A stretch of DNA of 61,673 nucleotides from Acidobacteriota bacterium (GCA_021803035.1 JAJZME010000053.1:1-61673); one strand, 5' to 3'. Counted from the stretch's first letter, positions 53,228-61,664 are shown. Made by a program: numbers and translations. The notes: generated by a model not told the origin, from the letters alone.

Positions 53228-54160
53228 ATGATATCGAAATCATCAGAACACGGGCGTAGCGTTGAATACCCGCAGCCGACTATGTATATTCTCGCCTTTG
53301 ATGTCGGTGGCAGTCATATCGCGGGCGGACTATGCGAACTCGGCAGTTTGAATCTGGTCTCGCAATCTTCCTCCCCGCTACCTAACGGTCCCGGGAGCGG
53401 CAGCTTCGTGGAATGTCTCTATCGACTTGCCCGGGAGGTGATCGGAGATCGGGAGAAACAAGTCGTGGGTGCCTCTCTGGCAATACCAGGGCCCTTTGAT
53501 TATGCCGCAGGTGTGAGCTACATGCGCCACAAGCTGCGGTCACTCTACGGCGTGGATTTGCGTGCGGAGCTTGCGCAGCGGTTCGGCTGGCAGCGCGACC
53601 AGTTTCGCTTTCTGAATGATGCCGGAGCGTTCCTGCTGGGAGAAGTTCACGCCGGAGTAGCGCAAGGTGCGCATCGCGCAATCGGTCTAACTCTGGGAAC
53701 CGGAATCGGTTCGGCTTTTGCCGTCTGCGGCCACCTGATGACCGACGGAGAAGGGGTTCCTCCCGGAGGAGAAATCTGGAATATTCCCTACCTTGAAGGG
53801 ACTGTTGAGGATCTCCTTTCCACCCGTGCCTTAACAAGCAGCTATGCCGGACGTACGGGGCATAGCGCTAAAGTCATAGAAATTGCGGCACGGGTTTCAT
53901 CCGACGTTTCAGCACGCCAGGTATTTGAGGCCTTTGGTCTGCATTTGGGAGAGATCGTTCGCACGATCCTTGCGCCATTTGCTCCGGATGTGGTTATCAT
54001 TGGCGGGGGAATCTCGCGAGCTGCTGATCTTTATTTGCCTAGCGCGCGGCAACAATTCCGCAGCGCAGATGTACACCTGGTGGCATCAAGCCTGTTCGAC
54101 AGGGCTCCGCTGATTGGTGCGGCTAGGTTTTGGTGTGGTGATAAAAATCTGACGCCCTGA
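53228..54160 (+). CDS. ROK-family sugar kinase
   Basis: Predicted 310-residue kinase. The phosphate-binding motif FDVGGSHIAGG lies at about residues 24-34, the catalytic Asp in FLNDAGAFLLGE, and the adenosine motif in GLTLGTGIGSAF. The Cys-rich zinc motif found in many ROK proteins is absent; the corresponding segment reads GGEIWNIPYLEGTVED. There is no N-terminal helix-turn-helix, so it is a kinase and not a ROK repressor. Start ATG 53228 is preceded by AGGA; ATG 53282 (MYILAFDVGG) would also give a complete domain. It likely phosphorylates glucose or mannose brought in by the adjacent transporter. Confidence 0.82.
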   Translation: MISKSSEHGRSVEYPQPTMYILAFDVGGSHIAGGLCELGSLNLVSQSSSPLPNGPGSGSFVECLYRLAREVIGDREKQVVGASLAIPGPFDYAAGVSYMRHKLRSLYGVDLRAELAQRFGWQRDQFRFLNDAGAFLLGEVHAGVAQGAHRAIGLTLGTGIGSAFAVCGHLMTDGEGVPPGGEIWNIPYLEGTVEDLLSTRALTSSYAGRTGHSAKVIEIAARVSSDVSARQVFEAFGLHLGEIVRTILAPFAPDVVIIGGGISRAADLYLPSARQQFRSADVHLVASSLFDRAPLIGAARFWCGDKNLTP

Positions 54161-54280
54161 AGACCTGCATGGCTTTTGCGAGTACCCATCAGTCTATCCT
54201 CACTTTCTCTCATCACGAAGCTCACTCCTGCTCAGGGCAAAGGCAAGTCAGAAGACAGCTCCTATCGCTGGAACCAACTA

Positions 54281-55477
54281 GGTCTCTGACAATCTGAAGA
54301 TATACCATTATGGTCACTTTTCGTGAGGTAAGAAGACCTGCATAGTTGGAGCATGCAAAGTTACCATCGTGTGCATGTGGACTTGGGGAAGAAGGATCGG
54401 CGACAAGTGATGGAGATGTTGAGGAAGGGGCGGGAGTCGGCGCGGGTGCTGCGGCGGGCTTCGATTCTGCGCCAGCTCGACGATGGACAAAAGATGGGGC
54501 AGGTGGCCGAAAACGTGGGCGTAGCGCGTAAGACGGTGCGCGCCATTCCCCGACGTTATGAGGAGGAAGGGCTGGATGCGGCGCTGCACGAGAAGCCGCG
54601 CCCGGGCCAGGAGCGGGTGCTGAACACGGCCCAGAGCCAGCGCATCGTGGCTATGGTATGCGGCTTGCCGCCGGAGGGCCGGGCGCGGCGGAGTGTGCGG
54701 CTGATCGCCGAAGAAGCGGCGCGTCGGAAGCTGGCACCGGCGGTAAGCCGCGAGACCATCCGCATCCTGCTTGAGAGCCACGATTTGAAGCCGTGGCGGG
54801 AAAAAAGGTTGGTGCATCGCGGAGTTGAATGAGGAGTACATTGCGTGCATGGAAGATGTGCTGAAGCGGTACGAAAAGCCGCTCTTGGAGAAGGAACCGG
54901 TGGTCTGCATGGATGAGAAACCGGTGGTGCTGCACGCCGAGGTTCGCCCGCCGCGCCCCATGCAGCCGGGACAAGTCCTGCGACGCGATTGCGAATATGT
55001 GCGCCGCGGTACGGCCAACGCCTTCAGTGGTGTTGAGCCCAAAGCAGGGCGGCACTTTACCAAAGTGACGTCTAACCGCTCTGCGCCCCAGTTCGCCGAC
55101 TACCTGGTGGGGACCGTCGCCGCCTATCCTGACGCCGGCACCATCCATCTGGTGATGGACAATCTGAGCACGCACCGCCGCAAGGCGATGGTCGATACGG
55201 AGAAAAGATCGGCGGCTTGTTATGGGATCGGTTTACGGTGCATTACACGCCCAAGCACGGCAGTTGGCTCAATCAAGCCGAGATCGAGATCAGTTTGTTC
55301 AGCCGTCAATGCCTGGGACAACGCAGAATTCCATCGTTAGCGGCACTGCGCCCGGAAGCGCAAGCATGGAACCGGAAAGTGAATCGCGATCGGATCACCA
55401 TCAACTGGAAATTCACGCGCAAAAGCGCACGCCAGAAGTTCGGCTACAAACAGAACAAATTCACCTTGTCAGAGACC
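54281..55477 (+). mobile_element. IS630-family insertion sequence
   Basis: The element is 1197 bp, with perfect 12-bp terminal inverted repeats GGTCTCTGACAA (54281-54292) and TTGTCAGAGACC (55466-55477). A TA dinucleotide flanks each end (54279-54280 and 55478-55479), as expected for this family, which targets TA. The transposase inside is split over three frames, so the copy is probably inactive. It lies between the ROK kinase gene and a degenerate tRNA-like sequence. Confidence 0.9.
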
Positions 55478-55480
55478 TAG
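54353..55480 (+). pseudogene. IS630 transposase, interrupted by two frame changes
   Basis: Three consecutive frames together give one IS630 transposase. The first (54353-54832, 159 residues) holds the HTH part (QMGQVAENVGVARKTVRA-type; here DDGQKMGQVAENVGVARKTV). The second (from about 54807; ATG 54825) holds the first two catalytic Asps, VVCMDEKPV and HLVMDNLSTH. The third (to 55480) holds the Glu in HGSWLNQAEIEISLFSRQ. The first change coincides with a run of six A (54801-54806) and could be slippage, which is known in this family. The second, near 55196-55206, interrupts the conserved STHRRKAMVDT...GEKIG stretch and looks like a real mutation. The final stop codon uses the flanking TA. Confidence 0.85.
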
Positions 55481-55567
55481 CCAGAAATTGAGAGTCTTTG
55501 GAAGAAATCACCCTCAGGTCTGTGAAGGTTAAAAGTAGTTGATTTTGCAAGGTTTATATACCATGGC

Positions 55568-55638
55568 GGGCAGTGGGAGAAAAACTCCCGAACCGCCTTA
55601 CAAGCAGGAAGTCGGGGGTTCGAGTCCCTCACTGCCCA
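55568..55638 (+). tRNA. Degenerate tRNA-Val(UAC)-like sequence
   Basis: A 71-nt stretch has a perfect 7-bp acceptor stem (GGGCAGT / ACTGCCC, discriminator A), a T arm GGGGG-TTCGAGT-CCCTC and an anticodon loop CTTACAA with UAC. The anticodon stem is CCGC / GCAGG, one base short of the normal CCTGC / GCAGG. The D arm is a short hairpin GGGAG-AAAAA-CTCCC without the conserved D-loop GG. No CCA follows. It is more likely a decayed or highly aberrant tRNA gene than a functional one. Confidence 0.5.
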
Positions 55639-56098
55639 ACACCCACTTGGAGTTAGTTACATGGTGCCCTCCTCAGATGATCTAGACCTCCTGCCGGTTT
55701 CGGCTCGAGCAGCGGTTTTCAGCAGGAGTTCTATCGCGCCGGCGTGTCACTACTTCCACTTCAGCACAAGCGTCGTCGACAAGCCCGGGGCCTTCTCATA
55801 CGCTATGCTCAAATCCCCGTCGGCTTCGGGAAGAGATTCGTTACAAGAAGTTCGACCTTTCGTGATGATATAGGCGGCCCTCGTCGCAGTCATCACTCAT
55901 GCTCGTGATTTACTGCACTGAACATCATTGTCCAACTCGCTAAAATTTGTACCGAGCATGGCGTACACATGGGCTCAGGTGGCCTTCGAGTGTACCAACG
56001 CTGGGCCAGTAGGAATAGCCCCTTATTCGACCGGGGTGCCTGTAACCTGCGCGTGTCGAAGGGGCCAGTCTCGGAGCATTTGAGAAAGAGGAGCGCAC
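55639..56098. other. Intergenic region, no gene recognised
   Basis: The frames here (for example 55661-55873) show no family resemblance and no ribosome-binding site. The 3' end carries an AAGAGGAG box for the next gene. I looked for a sigma54-type promoter upstream of that gene and did not find one. Confidence 0.4.
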
Positions 56099-57172
56099 AT
56101 GTACCGGACTCCAATTTTTCTTGCATTCTTGCTTTCTGGTGCAGTAATAGCACAATCAACGAACGAAACCTTAGTCACAGCTTCGCCCCGCACGCCGGAG
56201 ACGGTTCCGGAGGCAGTGGTTACTCCAGAGCCGACTCATTCCATTACGGATGAAAGGGGACTCCGGTCTTACGTCGATTTCAGTGGCAACTCAAACAGCA
56301 TCGGCCATATTTTTACCATGGGCTACAGCCTTGGCTACCAGCTCAACACGCACGTCAGCGTAGATGGGCAGGTGCCCTTCTACTACGTATCGGCTTCGAC
56401 AACTGCCACAGATTCCACTGGGGGAACGGAATCGATCACAACTACAGATCAAGGGATCGGCGATCCATCGTTCGCTCTCCAGCTGCGTTTTCCCAATCGA
56501 ATCCTGGACTACAGAACACGTCTGACGACCTGGGTTCCCATAGCCGACATGAACAGTGGCTTTACCACCGGGTCGGTGCTGGTGGACTGGGCAAGTCGCT
56601 TCAGCCATCCCGTGAGCCGATTGATCCCGTTCGGGCAGGCCGACATAGCAAATACTGTTCCGGATACTCCGCTATTTCTTCTCCCTTACACAGCGCAGGG
56701 GTTCAATGCACGGTTTGAGGCGGGCGCGGACGCAGTACTGACAACGATCTTCAGCACTGGCGCTTCGTTTTATTACGTACTGCCCTCAGGCAGTCAGACC
56801 CTTTATAGCCGCGAGTTTCACGGCCCGGGCACGGGATCGGGTGGGACTGGCGGGGGGCCAGGGGGATCAGACAGCGGACCGGGGAGCGGAAATGGCGACG
56901 GCAACGGGAATGGAAATGGATTCATCACCCAACAGGCGACCGGTGGAAATGGCAACGGCAGTGGCAACAGAAATGGATTCATGACTCAACAGGTGACCGA
57001 AGGAAATGACATTACCCGGGATCATGGAGTCGGAGCATGGCTTACTGCTAACCTTCCGCATTTCATCGATCTGCAGATTGGTTTTAATCGCAGTTTCGGC
57101 TACGATCTGAACACATTCTCTTTTGGACTGGGATTTGATCCCATTCGGGCTTTTGGCCGCCAGGCGAAGTGA
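56099..57172 (+). CDS. Predicted outer-membrane beta-barrel protein with Gly/Asn-rich insert
   Basis: Predicted 357-residue exported protein with signal peptide MYRTPIFLAFLLSGAVIAQS. After a Thr/Pro/Glu-rich linker, alternating amphipathic strands (HIFTMGYSLGYQLNTHVSVD, RLTTWVPIADMNSGFTTGSV, GFNARFEAGADAVLTTIFST) and the ending FSFGLGFDPIRAFGRQAK suggest a transporter-like barrel. Residues about 243-300 are a low-complexity loop of Gly, Asn, Ser and Asp, containing two related units NGFITQQATGGN and NGFMTQQVTEGN. Function unknown. It is followed within 41 bp by the CHASE2 kinase gene, so it heads a five-gene run and may be part of an envelope-sensing system. Confidence 0.65.
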   Translation: MYRTPIFLAFLLSGAVIAQSTNETLVTASPRTPETVPEAVVTPEPTHSITDERGLRSYVDFSGNSNSIGHIFTMGYSLGYQLNTHVSVDGQVPFYYVSASTTATDSTGGTESITTTDQGIGDPSFALQLRFPNRILDYRTRLTTWVPIADMNSGFTTGSVLVDWASRFSHPVSRLIPFGQADIANTVPDTPLFLLPYTAQGFNARFEAGADAVLTTIFSTGASFYYVLPSGSQTLYSREFHGPGTGSGGTGGGPGGSDSGPGSGNGDGNGNGNGFITQQATGGNGNGSGNRNGFMTQQVTEGNDITRDHGVGAWLTANLPHFIDLQIGFNRSFGYDLNTFSFGLGFDPIRAFGRQAK

Positions 57173-57212
57173 AGGGAGCTTCTTCAGTGCTTTGCCGCAA
57201 GGACGTTCACTC

Positions 57213-59048
57213 GTGAGGCGCAAAGTACTCATCTCGATGGGTGGTCTTTTGGCGCTGGCAGTTCTGATGTTTCTTGCCTGGAGTGGTTTCGCCCAGCACG
57301 GAAATGCCGCAGCCGCCGATATGCTGCTGCGGCTGGATCATCGCCACCCTGGATCGGCCCCGAAAAATGTGGTGTTGTTGGCCATCGATGATGAGACTGT
57401 TGAGCGTTACGGACCTTTGCCAATCAACCGCGCAGTGCTTGCTGCAGGATTAAAGCGGGTGGCGAACGCGGGACCATCTGTTCTTGCTGTCGACATGCTG
57501 TTGTCGGAGAAGACGACCCCGGCCGCCGATGCCAGTTTGGCCGGCGCGTTACACCGGTTTCCACATGTCATATTGGCAACAGCTCTGGAGTTGCCTTCGC
57601 AGGGCAGACCCTCACGGTGGCTAAAGCCGCTTTCAGAGTTTGCGAGTCACGCGATTGCTCTTGGGAATGTTCACATCGAACCGGATCCGGACGGCGTCGC
57701 GCGCACGCTGCTGCTGGCGAAGAGCGACGGCGATCAACGCTACTGGGCGCTTGGCTTTGAAGCGTTTCGCGCATGGCTGGGAGCGCAGGGACCAACAATC
57801 GAATCCGCAAATGCACTGCGGGTCGGTACACGTCACGTTCCGGCGGCCAGGGACAATGACCGGTTGCTGTGGATTCATTATGCCGGGCCTGAAGGCACCT
57901 TCCAGCATGTTTCCATGGCGGGGGTGCTTGAGGGGCGAGTGCCGGATTCCGTTTTTGCCGGGAAGGTTGTGATATTGGGGGTCACCGCGCAAGGGGCAGG
58001 CGATCGTGTCTTTACGCCCTTCTCTGCCGGGCTTGGCATGAGTGGAATTGAGATTCACGCCAATGTCTTCCGCACCCTCGCGGACGGCGCCTACCTGATT
58101 CCTCTGAGTCCACTGGCGGAATTGCTGTCGGTGCTGTTGATTGCCACCCTGATCGCAGGTGCCGTGTGGTGGCGGCAGGGACGCTTTTTGATTCCTGTCG
58201 CGGTAAGCGGCGTGGTGCTGATCCCGGTGCTGTCGTACGTGCTCTTCCGTAGCGGGGTGATTGTACCTGCAGGCTCGTGGTTGGTAACGGAGGCGGCCGC
58301 CTCGCTGATTGCGTTTCTGGTGCACACTCGTTTTGTTCGCAGCCGGCTCCGTGCGGCCATCGTGGGCCAGCAAGACTATGCGTTTCGCCTGCAGGCAGTC
58401 GCGCACGAAATCAAAACTCCGCTGACTGCAATCCACGCCTCCAGTCAATTGATGACGGAAGCGGAGATCCCCGAGCGCAAGAAGGAAGAGATAGCTCAGC
58501 GTATTTACTCGGAATCCGGGCGCCTTTCAGGAGTAGTGACCACCTTCCTTGATGTTGAACGCATTGCCGCCGGCGTGCTGAAGCTGGAGCGACAGCATGT
58601 AGAACTGGACAAGGTCGCTGCTGATGCCTGTGAGCGCGCAGCGCTACTGGCGCTGAGGAAGAACATCGCAATCGAGCAGGACCTTGAGTTCGTAACCGTC
58701 GCCGCGGATCCGGTGTTGCTCCAGTTTGCTGTCTATAACCTGCTCGTGAATGCCGTCAAGTTCAGTCCGGAATCGAGCACTGTTCGCATCACGTTGCGAT
58801 CTGAATCGCAGTTGGCACGCCTTGATGTCAGCGACCAGGGATGCGGCATTGAACCGGCGGAACAGAAGCACATCTTTGAGCGCTTCTATCGAGCCAGGCT
58901 GCACGATGGAGGGCAACCGGGCTCGGGCGTGGGATTGGCCCTGGTCAAGGAGATCGTTACTCAACACGGAGGCAGAGTGGAAGTGTCAAGCGAACCGGGA
59001 AAGGGTTCCCGCTTTACTGTGCTGCTGCCAAGAGAGGTGACGGAATGA
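57213..59048 (+). CDS. CHASE2-domain sensor histidine kinase
   Basis: Predicted 611-residue membrane kinase from GTG 57213 (preceded by AAGGA; the frame is open further upstream, into the barrel gene). A first membrane helix (LISMGGLLALAVLMFLAWSG) precedes an extracytoplasmic CHASE2 domain (NVVLLAIDDETVERYGPLPI, GPSVLAVDMLLSEKT, GKVVILGVTAQGAGDRVFTP). Three closely spaced membrane helices follow, as usual for CHASE2 proteins. The H box is FRLQAVAHEIKTPLTA, and the ATPase part has NLLVNAVKFSP, DQGCGIEP and GSGVGLALVKEI. It autophosphorylates and passes phosphate to the response regulator, whose gene overlaps its stop codon by 4 bp. The signal it senses is unknown. Confidence 0.9.
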   Translation: MRRKVLISMGGLLALAVLMFLAWSGFAQHGNAAAADMLLRLDHRHPGSAPKNVVLLAIDDETVERYGPLPINRAVLAAGLKRVANAGPSVLAVDMLLSEKTTPAADASLAGALHRFPHVILATALELPSQGRPSRWLKPLSEFASHAIALGNVHIEPDPDGVARTLLLAKSDGDQRYWALGFEAFRAWLGAQGPTIESANALRVGTRHVPAARDNDRLLWIHYAGPEGTFQHVSMAGVLEGRVPDSVFAGKVVILGVTAQGAGDRVFTPFSAGLGMSGIEIHANVFRTLADGAYLIPLSPLAELLSVLLIATLIAGAVWWRQGRFLIPVAVSGVVLIPVLSYVLFRSGVIVPAGSWLVTEAAASLIAFLVHTRFVRSRLRAAIVGQQDYAFRLQAVAHEIKTPLTAIHASSQLMTEAEIPERKKEEIAQRIYSESGRLSGVVTTFLDVERIAAGVLKLERQHVELDKVAADACERAALLALRKNIAIEQDLEFVTVAADPVLLQFAVYNLLVNAVKFSPESSTVRITLRSESQLARLDVSDQGCGIEPAEQKHIFERFYRARLHDGGQPGSGVGLALVKEIVTQHGGRVEVSSEPGKGSRFTVLLPREVTE

Positions 59049-60430
59049 GCGAAAAGCTTCCCGTCCTCCTGATCGATGACGAAGAGGAAATTACGTTTCC
59101 GATCGCCACATTCCTTGAAGCAAAAGGCTATCCCGTCACGGTGACCAACAGTGGCAGCGAAGGACTGCGGTTGGCTGTCACCGCGCAATTTCCGTTGATT
59201 GTGGCTGACATTTACATTGACCGCGTCACCGGCCTGGACATTTTGAAGGCGGCGAAAGGGACGATGCCATCCAGTGCAGTGATCCTGATGACCGCCAAAG
59301 GTTCGGTACGAACGACTGTTGAGGCGGAAACAAGCGGCGCATTCGACTACCTGCCCAAGCCGGTTGACCTGCATGAGCTGTTGCAAGTGCTGCAACGGGC
59401 GGAGTTGTCGTTGCAGCCGGCAGAACCCCTGCCTCCTGAGCCGGCATCGGGCGATGAGATCGTGGGTACATCTCCGGTCATGGTGCGGCTGTATAAAGAC
59501 ATAGCGCGGGCAGCGCAGTCGCAGGCCATTGTGTTGATCCGTGGCGAAACCGGCAGCGGAAAAGAGTTGGTGGCCCGTGCCATTCATGCTGCAGGCGCAA
59601 AAGCCAAGCAGCCGTTTTTGCCTGTGGATTGCGCCGCCATTCCCGAGAATCTCTGGGAAAGCGAGCTGTTCGGCTCCACTCGAGGCGCATTCACCAGTGC
59701 AGAAAAAGATCGCGTCGGCATCATCGAACAGGCCCGCAATGGCACCGTTTTTCTGGATGAGATCGGGGAGATTCCAGTCTCTTTCCAGGCAAAGCTGCTC
59801 CGCCTTCTGGAGGCCAGGGAGTATCGTCCTGTGGGTGCGAACACGGCAAAGCCGGTTACGGCGCGGATTCTGGCAGCCACGCACCGGCAATTGGAAGCGA
59901 TGATACAAGCCGGTGAGTTTCGCGCTGATCTCTATCACCGGCTGAACGTGCTGCACATCGACGTGCCACCGCTGCGCGAACGAGTGAAGGACATACCTCT
60001 GCTGGTCCATCGCTTTCTCGGGGATGCCAATGATCGGATGGGCCGGAGCAGCCGGCTGGAGCCGGCGGGCATGAACGTGCTTGAAACGTACCGATGGCCG
60101 GGCAATGTCCGTGAACTGAAAAACGCCATTGAGCGCATGGTTGCCATGTCATCTTCAGGACCACTGGGAGCGGCAGAGGTTCGGCAGATCCTGGGCTTGG
60201 CTGATACTCAAGCGATGCCGGCTTCGACAGCCCAGAGTCTGGAAGAAGCGGAAAAGAAGCATGTACTGGAAGCGCTCCGCGCGTGCGGAGGCAATCGTAC
60301 GGCGGCGGCCGAACGCCTCAACATTCAGCGCCGCACTCTTTACAAGAAGCTTGATCGCTGGGGCCTGCTGCACGAAGGGCACACCAGTGTGCCCGAAACG
60401 CAGGTTTCAAAGCACAATGAGAAATCCTGA
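59045..60430 (+). CDS. NtrC-family sigma54-dependent response regulator
   Basis: Predicted 461-residue regulator with receiver, AAA+ and Fis-type HTH domains. The acidic pocket DDEEE and phospho-acceptor Asp55 (VADIYIDRVTG) are clear. Walker A is GETGSGKE, Walker B is GTVFLDEIGE, and the C-terminal HTH is GNRTAAAERLNIQRRTLYKK. The sigma54-contact loop, usually GAFTGA, reads GAFTSA (residues 214-219). That substitution is tolerated in some members, but it affects the residue next to the contact. It is the cognate partner of the CHASE2 kinase (4-bp overlap). A sigma54-type promoter begins 36 bp after its stop codon, pointing to the FecR-type gene as a target. Confidence 0.93.
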   Translation: MSEKLPVLLIDDEEEITFPIATFLEAKGYPVTVTNSGSEGLRLAVTAQFPLIVADIYIDRVTGLDILKAAKGTMPSSAVILMTAKGSVRTTVEAETSGAFDYLPKPVDLHELLQVLQRAELSLQPAEPLPPEPASGDEIVGTSPVMVRLYKDIARAAQSQAIVLIRGETGSGKELVARAIHAAGAKAKQPFLPVDCAAIPENLWESELFGSTRGAFTSAEKDRVGIIEQARNGTVFLDEIGEIPVSFQAKLLRLLEAREYRPVGANTAKPVTARILAATHRQLEAMIQAGEFRADLYHRLNVLHIDVPPLRERVKDIPLLVHRFLGDANDRMGRSSRLEPAGMNVLETYRWPGNVRELKNAIERMVAMSSSGPLGAAEVRQILGLADTQAMPASTAQSLEEAEKKHVLEALRACGGNRTAAAERLNIQRRTLYKKLDRWGLLHEGHTSVPETQVSKHNEKS

Positions 60431-60465
60431 ACGTGTGTTTTCAGCGCTTTCCGGGATTGCTACTT

Positions 60466-60481
60466 TGGCATCCAGTTTGCT
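60466..60481 (+). promoter_or_regulatory. Sigma54-type -24/-12 promoter of the FecR-domain gene
   Basis: TGGCAT (60466-60471), 5 bp, then TTGCT (60477-60481) matches the sigma54 consensus TGGCAC-N5-TTGCA/T at all key positions. The GG and GC doublets are spaced exactly as required (60467-60468 and 60479-60480). Transcription would start near 60492, leaving a short leader with a GAGG box before ATG 60503. The gene immediately upstream encodes a sigma54 activator. Confidence 0.65.
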
Positions 60482-60502
60482 GCTCTTGAAAGCGAGGCTA
60501 CG

Positions 60503-61180
60503 ATGACTCGGACTCACTACAAATTCGTCGCCGTGGTTATCATGTTTATCCTGGCTCTGCCCGCGTTGGCGCAGAACCCGGTAGCAGGACAAATATCGGC
60601 GGTGAAAGGCAAGGTCAGCCTGATACGTGGTCACAACGTGCCTGTGCGCCTGCATCAACGAGACGAAGTTCAGGCCGGCGATTCGATCCTCACCGATGCC
60701 AGGTCGTCGGCAATCATGCGATTACCGGATGGCAGTACTATCCGCATTTTTCCCAATTCTCATGTTGAGTTGCGTTCGGGACACGGCAGATGGAAGGAGT
60801 TCCTCCATGTACTGCTGGGTAACGTACGCGTGCAGATCGAGAAGCTAAGCGGCCGCCCGAACCCCAAGGTGATAACTACACCCACCGCAATTATCGCGGT
60901 CAGAGGGACTATCTTTGCAGTGGCGGTGGCGCAGAACGGGGACACCCAGGTTGGGGTGGAGAAGGGACTTGTCGCAGTGGCAAGCCAACTTCATCCTGAA
61001 CAGGAAGTATTGGTTAAGTCTGGGCAGGAAGTCTGGTTGAGAAACGGACAGGAGCTCAGCCAGCCGCAGCGAATGCAGCGGTCAATGCCGGGACTGAAAG
61101 GTTCCGGTTCTTCTGGAATCGGCATGCGGGGATTGGGTAGCGGCGGAACGAATCGTCCCGTGGGCAGGGGCAGGCGATGA
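60503..61180 (+). CDS. Exported FecR-domain protein
   Basis: Predicted 225-residue protein with signal peptide MTRTHYKFVAVVIMFILALP (cleavage LAQ). Residues about 28-165 form a FecR domain: AVKGKVSLIRGHNVPVRLHQ, DSILTDARSSAIMRLPDGST, and TPTAIIAVRGTIFAVAVAQN. The tail is a low-complexity Gly/Arg/Ser/Met segment (GSGSSGIGMRGLGSGGTNRP). It has no cytoplasmic N-terminal half of the anti-sigma type, so it is not a classic FecR sigma regulator; FecR domains of this free kind occur next to CHASE2 proteins. Placement behind a sigma54-type promoter suggests it is induced by the kinase/regulator pair upstream. Confidence 0.85.
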   Translation: MTRTHYKFVAVVIMFILALPALAQNPVAGQISAVKGKVSLIRGHNVPVRLHQRDEVQAGDSILTDARSSAIMRLPDGSTIRIFPNSHVELRSGHGRWKEFLHVLLGNVRVQIEKLSGRPNPKVITTPTAIIAVRGTIFAVAVAQNGDTQVGVEKGLVAVASQLHPEQEVLVKSGQEVWLRNGQELSQPQRMQRSMPGLKGSGSSGIGMRGLGSGGTNRPVGRGRR

Positions 61181-61235
61181 CCATAGATATGGTGAGTTCG
61201 AGTCACCAGCCTTAAATCCGACTGGAGGTGAAGTC

Positions 61236-61664
61236 ATGAAAACCCTCATAAAAGGACTACTGGTTGCCGTCGTCCTGACGATTCCGGCCTTGGCACCGGC
61301 ACAACATCGTGGCGCGGCTGGCAGACGTACGAGCATGGGCAGCGCGCAACGCGATCAGCTTCGAACGCGCGATAGGTTGCGGACGCCAGACCATTTGCGG
61401 ACCCGCGATCAACTCAAGACAAAGGACCAGTTGCATACCAAAGACCAGCTGAAGACGCGGGATCGGGACAAGCTCCAGACCAAGGATCAGCTGAAGACCA
61501 AGGATCAGCTGAAGACCAAGGATCAGCTGAAGACAAAGGATCAGTTGCAGAGTAAGGACCAGCTGAAGACGCAGGATCGGGATCAGCTTAAGGCCAAAGA
61601 TCAACTGCATACACAGGATCAACTGAGCACCCCGGACCAGCTGAAGACGCGGGATCGGGATTAG
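61236..61664 (+). CDS. Exported hexapeptide-repeat protein, probably ended early by a stop in the repeat
   Basis: Predicted 142-residue protein preceded by GGAGGTG. A signal peptide (MKTLIKGLLVAVVLTIPALA) and a short basic linker are followed by about 15 copies of a six-residue unit, (K/R)DQL(K/R/H/Q)T, often KDQLKT. Every unit is highly charged and would be helical or extended without a hydrophobic core. The stop TAG at 61662 corresponds to a CAG (Gln) codon in an otherwise identical earlier unit (GATCGGGATCAG at about 61574), and the repeat phase continues to the end of the window. The gene therefore may be a truncated version of a longer one. Function unknown; it lies 55 bp after the FecR-domain gene. 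Confidence 0.7.
   Translation: MKTLIKGLLVAVVLTIPALAPAQHRGAAGRRTSMGSAQRDQLRTRDRLRTPDHLRTRDQLKTKDQLHTKDQLKTRDRDKLQTKDQLKTKDQLKTKDQLKTKDQLQSKDQLKTQDRDQLKAKDQLHTQDQLSTPDQLKTRDRD

Noticed and set aside
54801..54807. Classical -1 slippery heptamer in the IS630 gene
   Set aside because: The A-run looks like A-AAA-AAG, but joining the two frames needs a +1 (or -2) change, not -1, so a standard programmed -1 shift does not explain it.
55661..55873. 70-codon frame after the tRNA-like sequence
   Set aside because: No Shine-Dalgarno sequence, no recognisable family, ordinary chance length.
55970..56098. Sigma54-type promoter upstream of the beta-barrel gene
   Set aside because: TGGC-containing strings are present but none has a TTGC partner at the required spacing.
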